The translations under genes and the position numbers were made by a program. A stretch of 64,000 nt of DNA from HKST-UBA178 sp965223815 (GTDB lineage: Bacteria; Pseudomonadota; Gammaproteobacteria; Chromatiales; Chromatiaceae), in the NCBI GenBank assembly GCA_965223815.1, contig OZ245019.1, positions 4,030,001 to 4,094,000 on the forward strand, written 5' to 3'. The notes under the pieces were generated by a model. It was not told the origin of the DNA, did no database searches, and was given only the letters and a program-made list of their open reading frames with translations. Below are positions 59,441 to 64,000 of the stretch, one piece after another (within the stretch, counting starts at the first letter, position 1; each line of letters starts with the position of its first letter).

Positions 59441-59796
59441 TTTTCTCCCAGGAATAAACTATGAAAATCGCTTTGCAACGGCTGCGCTTCATGGTACAAG
59501 GCCCCAGGTCTGGAGTGTAGTGCCCTGGTAGCCTTAGAAGTCGCGATTCTTTTTCCACAATTGCTGTGGATAACACTGTGGAAAAAACGTACAAACTCCC
59601 CGTGAAGTCCCGTGGTAGGTACAATGTAATTAGATTGTATAAAAATTACACGATCTGCAAGAAATCATATAATTCAATAACTTATCATTGCTTTGGTTGC
59701 TAAGTTATTGAAGATGAACCTTTCTTGACGCACACTCCCAGGACTCTGTTGGGATATGTGCATATAAACACATAGCTTTTCAATGGTTAACACCTC
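59441..59796. other. AT-rich intergenic region with three DnaA-box-like sites
   Basis: A 356-base region between the divergent xerD and ycgN genes. TTTTCCACA (59551-59559), TGTGGATAA (59565-59573, a perfect DnaA box) and TGTGGAAAA (59577-59585) lie within 35 bases, followed by a very AT-rich stretch from about 59620 to 59730. The outer two sites are inverted with respect to each other. A DnaA-responsive promoter, or less likely an origin, is possible. Both flanking promoters should also lie here. Confidence 0.5.
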
Positions 59797-60237
59797 ATGT
59801 CCAGTGATAAATTTTGGGTATCCAGGTCCCTGATTTCACTCAATCCACGGCAGTGGGAGGCTCTCTGCGATGGCTGCGGCAAGTGCTGTGTTCATCGCCT
59901 GGAAGATGCCGACACCGGCGATGTCCATTTCACCAATGTAGGCTGCCGTTTCCTCGACTCGGACAGCAGCCGCTGTCTGGAATACCAGCGCCGGTTATCG
60001 CTGGCGCCCGAGTGTGTCCAAGTCACACCAGCGCTCATCAATGACCACCCCAATTGGCTGCCAGAGAGCTGCGCATACCGTCTGCTAGCGGAAAACAAAC
60101 CCTTACCCTGGTGGCACCCTCTGGTTTCCGGTTCCCCGGAGACGGTTTTTGAATCAGGCCACTCTGTGCGCGGGCGCATCATTTGTGAACTTGAAATAGA
60201 AAATCTGCAGGATCATATCGTGGACTGGATAGGGTGA
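59797..60237 (+). CDS. ycgN: YcgN-family cysteine-cluster protein
   Basis: A 146-residue protein with the metal-cluster pattern of the YcgN/YkgJ type: QWEALCDGCGKCCVHRLEDA, GDVHFTNVGCRFLDSDSSRC and CVQVTPALINDHPNWLPESC. The eight or so conserved Cys probably bind zinc or iron-sulfur. Its cellular role is not known. Its stop overlaps the start of the DUF3549 gene. Confidence 0.95.
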   Translation: MSSDKFWVSRSLISLNPRQWEALCDGCGKCCVHRLEDADTGDVHFTNVGCRFLDSDSSRCLEYQRRLSLAPECVQVTPALINDHPNWLPESCAYRLLAENKPLPWWHPLVSGSPETVFESGHSVRGRIICELEIENLQDHIVDWIG

Positions 60238-61301
60238 TGACTACCGGGGGCAGCTTACAGACCCTGGTTCAATTTTTGGGGGGTTTATCTCCCGAAATGC
60301 GGCTTTTCGACATGGGCCGCCGGATTACCGAGATCTCCAGCGAGGACTTTCTCCTGATAGAAAACGGTGTAACCCCCTACCCCCTGCCGTTACAGCGGCA
60401 CATTTGGCTGGCGCTCCTCTTCCCCCAAGCTGACAGCCAACGGGAGACCTCGGCGTGGTTCCTGAAACTACCCCTCGACGAGCAGGCCAAGCTCAACCAG
60501 TTTGCCCGCGACGATCTCATGCAACGGCTGCTGGAGCGTATGGGAGAGAACGCAGCCTCCAAGATTGTTCCAGACCCGGTAGCAACCGCACTTCAGGACA
60601 ATCCCTATAGCTTCAAGCCGAGAGATGAATTGCTGGCAGTGTTTCACGCCAAGGTATCGCGTCTGCTTGAAACGCCCGTTTCGAAACACCACGACCATGC
60701 TCTGGCCTACTTCAGGGGGGAGTTGGGATGGGATCAGTGGTCCTTCCTCGGCTACCAGGGCATTGCGGATATCGCCGCCAGAATCGACGAAGACGACACT
60801 ACTGCGTTGTTGAAAGCCGCTATTCCCGAACTCCCGGCGCGTCCCCTCGAAGCCCTCTGCCAATGCCTCGAGCACGCCCGACCATCCGTGGGATTGGCCT
60901 CGGCTTTGGCGGCAACGGCGACCGCTCAACTGGAGTCGGGCCAGCCGGAGACTGTTATAATCGCTGCCGCCATCAGGGGGGTGTCCAACTGCCAGTCGGC
61001 TGCCGTTAGAGATCGCCTGCTGACGACGGTATTGTCCCACCCTGTATCGAGGAAAGGCGCAATCCTCACAGCCGTCAGCGGTCGCGCCTGGGAGGCGCTG
61101 AAAACCCGAGAACTGGCTTCAGCGTTTCTTACCCAGCTTGCGGAAAACAGCGAGGGCCAGTCGCTTTTCAATCAATGCCTCAGCGATCTTTTGTATATAC
61201 CGGGAATGCGCGAGCCTCTTCTACACGCATTGCGGGCGCCCGAGCGACCGCCGACGCTCTCAGAAGCGGTGGGCAATTTTTTCCAACAAATAAGGGGCTG
61301 A
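60237..61301 (+). CDS. DUF3549-family protein
   Basis: About 354 residues; the ATG at 60237 overlaps the preceding stop (TGATG) and follows AGGG. Helical protein with LVQFLGGLSPEMRLFDMGRR, PLQRHIWLALLFPQ and LDEQAKLNQFARDDLMQRLL. The family is common in gammaproteobacteria and uncharacterised. Coupling to ycgN suggests a shared function. Confidence 0.92.
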   Translation: MTTGGSLQTLVQFLGGLSPEMRLFDMGRRITEISSEDFLLIENGVTPYPLPLQRHIWLALLFPQADSQRETSAWFLKLPLDEQAKLNQFARDDLMQRLLERMGENAASKIVPDPVATALQDNPYSFKPRDELLAVFHAKVSRLLETPVSKHHDHALAYFRGELGWDQWSFLGYQGIADIAARIDEDDTTALLKAAIPELPARPLEALCQCLEHARPSVGLASALAATATAQLESGQPETVIIAAAIRGVSNCQSAAVRDRLLTTVLSHPVSRKGAILTAVSGRAWEALKTRELASAFLTQLAENSEGQSLFNQCLSDLLYIPGMREPLLHALRAPERPPTLSEAVGNFFQQIRG

Positions 61302-61346
61302 CGAGGCGTCGCGACGGCGCCCTGTGGAAAAGGCGACCGCTCGAAA

Positions 61347-62645
61347 TCAGAAACAGCGGGCAATGAGCCCCATGGAGGGATCCTCCAGCGGGGAGGGAAT
61401 CATCACCCGATAGCCTCCCCCGGGCGCTTCGGCCATCGGCTGGCCATCGGTATCGGCCATCTCTTTCAGCTTGAATCGACTGCTGCCCACCGGTGTGAAC
61501 ACCTCCAGTTCATCGCCGACTCGCAGCTTATTCTTTACTTCCAGGGTCACCCAACCGGAGACGGCATCGAAGGCGGAGACCTCCGCCACAAACTGTTGAC
61601 GTAAGCCACGCGAGGCGCTCTCCCGATAGTTCTGCAGTTTCTCGGTCTCATGGCGTTGGTAAAAACCATCTGTGTAACCACGGTTAGCCAAGCCCTCCAG
61701 GGCCTCCATCAACGCTGGTCGAAAGGGTTGGCCGCCCACCGCGTCCTCGATGGCCTGGCGGTATATCTGGGTGGCGCGGGCGGTATAGTAGTGAGACTTG
61801 GTGCGCCCTTCAATCTTCAAGCAATCCACGCCTATTTCTATCAGACGCTCTACGTGCTCCACGGCGCGCAGATCCTTCGAGTTCATGATATAGGTACCCA
61901 TCTCGTCTTCGAACACCGGCATGAACTCTCCCGGTCGCTCCCGCTCCTCCAGAAGATACGACCGGTCCGCGAGCGGGTGGCGGGATTGACCAGACTGGGA
62001 TAGTTCAACCGTCTGCGCCTCGGTACCATCGGTTCCCACCCTGTAGTCCCAACGGCAAGAGTTGGTACAACTGCCCTGATTGGCATCGCGGTGATTGAAA
62101 TAGCCGGAAAGCAGGCAGCGTCCCGAGTAGGCAATGCAGAGAGCGCCGTGGACGAATACTTCCAACTCCATATCGGGGCATTGCTGGCGAATCTCCTCCA
62201 CCTCTTCCAGGGATAGCTCTCTGGAGAGGATAACGCGGGTGAGACCCAGACGCTGCCAGAACTGGACCGCCGCCCCATTGACGGTATTCGCCTGCACCGA
62301 AAGGTGTATCGCCAGATCCGGCCAACGCTCGCGTACCAGCATGATAAGTCCCGGATCGGACATGATCAGCGCATCTGGTCCGAGATCGATCACCGGGGAC
62401 AAGTCTGCCATGAAGGTCTTGAGCTTGGCGCCGTGGGGCATCAGATTACAGGCCAGATAAAACCGCTTGTGCAGGTCATGGGCCTCGGCTATTCCCGTTT
62501 CCAGGTTAGCGGCCATAAAGTCATTGTTACGCACTCGCAGACTGTATCTGGGCATGCCCGCGTAGACCGCATCCGCGCCGTAGGCAAAAGCGTAGCGCAT
62601 GTTTCTCAAGGTTCCCGCTGGGGACAGCAGCTCAGGTTTGTTCAT
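61347..62645 (-). CDS. trhP: U32-family protein TrhP/YegQ, tRNA hydroxylation
   Basis: About 432 residues from MNKPELLSPAGTLRNMRYAF. The U32 signatures are ADAVYAGMPRYSLRVRNNDF and MELEVFVHGALCIAYSGRCL followed by LSGYFNHRDANQGSC. The C-terminus has a beta-barrel with VTLEVKNKLRVGDELEVFTP. YegQ (TrhP) is needed for 5-hydroxyuridine formation at tRNA wobble position 34. Whether this protein is TrhP or the related RlhA is judged from length, which fits TrhP (RlhA is longer). Confidence 0.93.
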   Translation of the reverse strand: MNKPELLSPAGTLRNMRYAFAYGADAVYAGMPRYSLRVRNNDFMAANLETGIAEAHDLHKRFYLACNLMPHGAKLKTFMADLSPVIDLGPDALIMSDPGLIMLVRERWPDLAIHLSVQANTVNGAAVQFWQRLGLTRVILSRELSLEEVEEIRQQCPDMELEVFVHGALCIAYSGRCLLSGYFNHRDANQGSCTNSCRWDYRVGTDGTEAQTVELSQSGQSRHPLADRSYLLEERERPGEFMPVFEDEMGTYIMNSKDLRAVEHVERLIEIGVDCLKIEGRTKSHYYTARATQIYRQAIEDAVGGQPFRPALMEALEGLANRGYTDGFYQRHETEKLQNYRESASRGLRQQFVAEVSAFDAVSGWVTLEVKNKLRVGDELEVFTPVGSSRFKLKEMADTDGQPMAEAPGGGYRVMIPSPLEDPSMGLIARCF

Positions 62646-62826
62646 CTCGATCCGGCCGGGGTTGAAGACGTTTGCTATTTTAACCCATGGCAAGGCAACC
62701 CATTACACCGGTGTCCTGGGGGAATTCCCGCTACCGCGGTCCGGTTGAGCCCAAAGACCAGGAATGCCAGTATCCGCCCTTATCAGCCCGTACAGTCAAA
62801 GAGCCATTGGCTTAAAGAACCCAATA

Positions 62827-64000
62827 ATGCGCAGACAACTCTTTTCGGCAGTTACACCCACTTCGCAGAAGCACGCCGTGATGGCGGCTATGGCCGTAAT
62901 CGCCTTCACTCTCTCAACACTTACCCTGGCAGCCAACAGTCCCGGGGAAAGTGCCGAGATTGCATGGTTCCAGCTCACCATGGGTCTGCTGGGCGGGCTG
63001 GCAATGTTCCTGTTCGGCATGGAGCAGATGTCTGATGGGCTGAAGGCAGCGGCGGGCGAAACCCTCAAGGATATTCTCAACCGCCTAACCAAAAACCGAT
63101 TCATGGGCGCGCTGACCGGCGCCTTCGTCACTGCGGTGCTCAACTCATCCTCGGTCACCACCGTGCTGGTGGTGGGCTTCATCGCAGCGGGATTCATGAG
63201 CCTCGCGCAATCGGTGGGCGTGATCATGGGCGCCAACATCGGCAGCACCTTTACCGCCCAGATAGTTGCATTCAACGTGACCCAGTACGCCCTGGCCATG
63301 GTGGCTGTAGGATTTCTGATGTTGTTTACCGCTGGCAGGGAGAAGACACGTCATTACGGATCCATGATCATGGGCCTCGGGCTGGTGTTCTACGGAATGG
63401 GGGTCATGGGGGACGCTATGACACCGCTTCGCAGCTATCAACCCTTCCTCGAACTGATGATCCGGATGGAGAACCCCGCGTTGGGCATTCTGGTGGGCGC
63501 CATATTCACCGGGCTTGTGCAGTCTTCCGCGGCCACCACTGGTATTGCGATCGTAATGGCCGCCGAGGGTCTGATTTCGCTTCCGGCGGGTATTGCCCTC
63601 GCGTTCGGTTCCAATATCGGTACCTGTGTCACCGCAGTACTCGCCTCTCTGGGAAAACCGGTGGAAGCCGTCCGCGCCGCCTTGGTGCATATCCTCTTCA
63701 ACGTCGCGGGGGTGCTACTGTGGGTGTTTTTCATTCCCCAGCTCGCTGAGCTGGTCACTGCCATCTCCCCCTCATCACCCGAACTTGCCGGTAAGGCTAG
63801 AATGGCAGCCGAGGTGCCCAGGCAGATTGCCAACGCGCACACCGTATTCAACTTGGCCAACACCTTGATATTCATCTCCTTCACAAGCTACTTCGCGCGG
63901 CTGGTGGAGTGGCTGGTGCCCGACAAGCCGTTGTCTGAGAAAACCATCGTCGAACCACGCTTCCTGGACAGGGAGATAGTCAGGATCCCTGGCATGGCCC
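62827..64000 (+). CDS. Na/Pi cotransporter family protein, partial
   Basis: An open frame of at least 391 residues, still open at the right edge. A signal-like N-terminus (AAMAVIAFTLSTLTLAANS) is followed by membrane repeats of the NptA/PNaS family: MGLLGGLAMFLFGMEQMSDG, TAVLNSSSVTTVLVVGFIAA and FTGLVQSSAATTGIAIVMAA. The paired QSS/NSSS motifs in inverted-repeat halves bind Na and phosphate. The start codon is uncertain because no clear ribosome binding site is present. Confidence 0.93.
   Translation, partial: MRRQLFSAVTPTSQKHAVMAAMAVIAFTLSTLTLAANSPGESAEIAWFQLTMGLLGGLAMFLFGMEQMSDGLKAAAGETLKDILNRLTKNRFMGALTGAFVTAVLNSSSVTTVLVVGFIAAGFMSLAQSVGVIMGANIGSTFTAQIVAFNVTQYALAMVAVGFLMLFTAGREKTRHYGSMIMGLGLVFYGMGVMGDAMTPLRSYQPFLELMIRMENPALGILVGAIFTGLVQSSAATTGIAIVMAAEGLISLPAGIALAFGSNIGTCVTAVLASLGKPVEAVRAALVHILFNVAGVLLWVFFIPQLAELVTAISPSSPELAGKARMAAEVPRQIANAHTVFNLANTLIFISFTSYFARLVEWLVPDKPLSEKTIVEPRFLDREIVRIPGMA

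Noticed and set aside
1..64000. CRISPR arrays, tRNA or rRNA genes
   Set aside because: No regularly spaced direct repeats of the right size and no cloverleaf or rRNA-like stretches were noticed, including at the int-mutS junction.

Overview
The window is almost entirely one integrative and conjugative element (ICE), from the left edge to about 54.5 kb, joined on the right to about 9.5 kb of chromosome. The chromosomal part is gammaproteobacterial in content and order: mutS, then dsbC, yajQ and xerD on the other strand, then ycgN, a DUF3549 gene, a trhP/yegQ-type U32 protease gene and a Na/Pi cotransporter gene cut by the right edge. The source is most simply a gammaproteobacterium; genus cannot be read from this sequence.

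The ICE has the backbone of the PFGI-1/PAPI-1/ICEclc/SXT-related group with a GI-type (MPF_G) type IV secretion system. From right to left: a P4-type tyrosine integrase and AlpA-like regulator (52.7-54.3 kb); a CI/LexA-like repressor facing a maintenance block of ParB, DUF2857, STY4528-like and TIGR03761 proteins, a ParM/ParR pair, STY4534-like, RadC, DUF6573 and an unknown gene (38.2-47.7 kb); an 816-base structured non-coding stretch; and a coupling and early mating-pair block with a second tyrosine recombinase, PilL-like protein, TIGR03759, a lytic transglycosylase, TIGR03765, the TraD coupling ATPase and TIGR03747 (30.1-37.4 kb). Next comes the core secretion block, from RAQPRD, small membrane proteins and a pilin candidate to VirB8-, TraK- and TraB-like proteins, a lipoprotein and the VirB4/TraC ATPase (17.1-24.4 kb), and last TIGR03757, TraU-like, TIGR03755 and TraG-N proteins (7.5-12.3 kb). 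No MobH relaxase is seen; it and the other ICE end presumably lie beyond the left edge.

Cargo sits in four places between backbone modules. (A) 1-5.5 kb, still open at the left edge: a tight operon of a MerR/AlpA-type regulator, cytosine-C5 methyltransferase, Vsr endonuclease, a large SNF2-like helicase resembling DISARM DrmD, and a protein with a HEPN-type RX4H motif. (B) 12.3-17.1 kb: a 978-residue TPR protein of unknown function and a two-gene graspetide (ATP-grasp RiPP) cluster with an intrinsic terminator between precursor and maturase. (C) 24.6-30.1 kb: a Gabija pair (gajA, gajB) and a GIY-YIG/helix-turn-helix protein. (D) 47.8-52.1 kb: three genes for exported proteins, namely a trypsin-like protease with a collagen-like glycine-rich region, a metzincin metalloprotease, and a coiled-coil lipoprotein. 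An integrase remnant lies between D and the active integrase.

The element therefore carries its own transfer, partition and regulation genes, at least two anti-phage systems, a peptide natural-product pathway placed inside the secretion gene block, and a possible envelope-directed protease system. Its integrase end lies directly 5' of the chromosomal mutS gene. A family of similar hairpins precedes four consecutive maintenance genes, and four copies of a 9-bp motif lie between the integrase and mutS.
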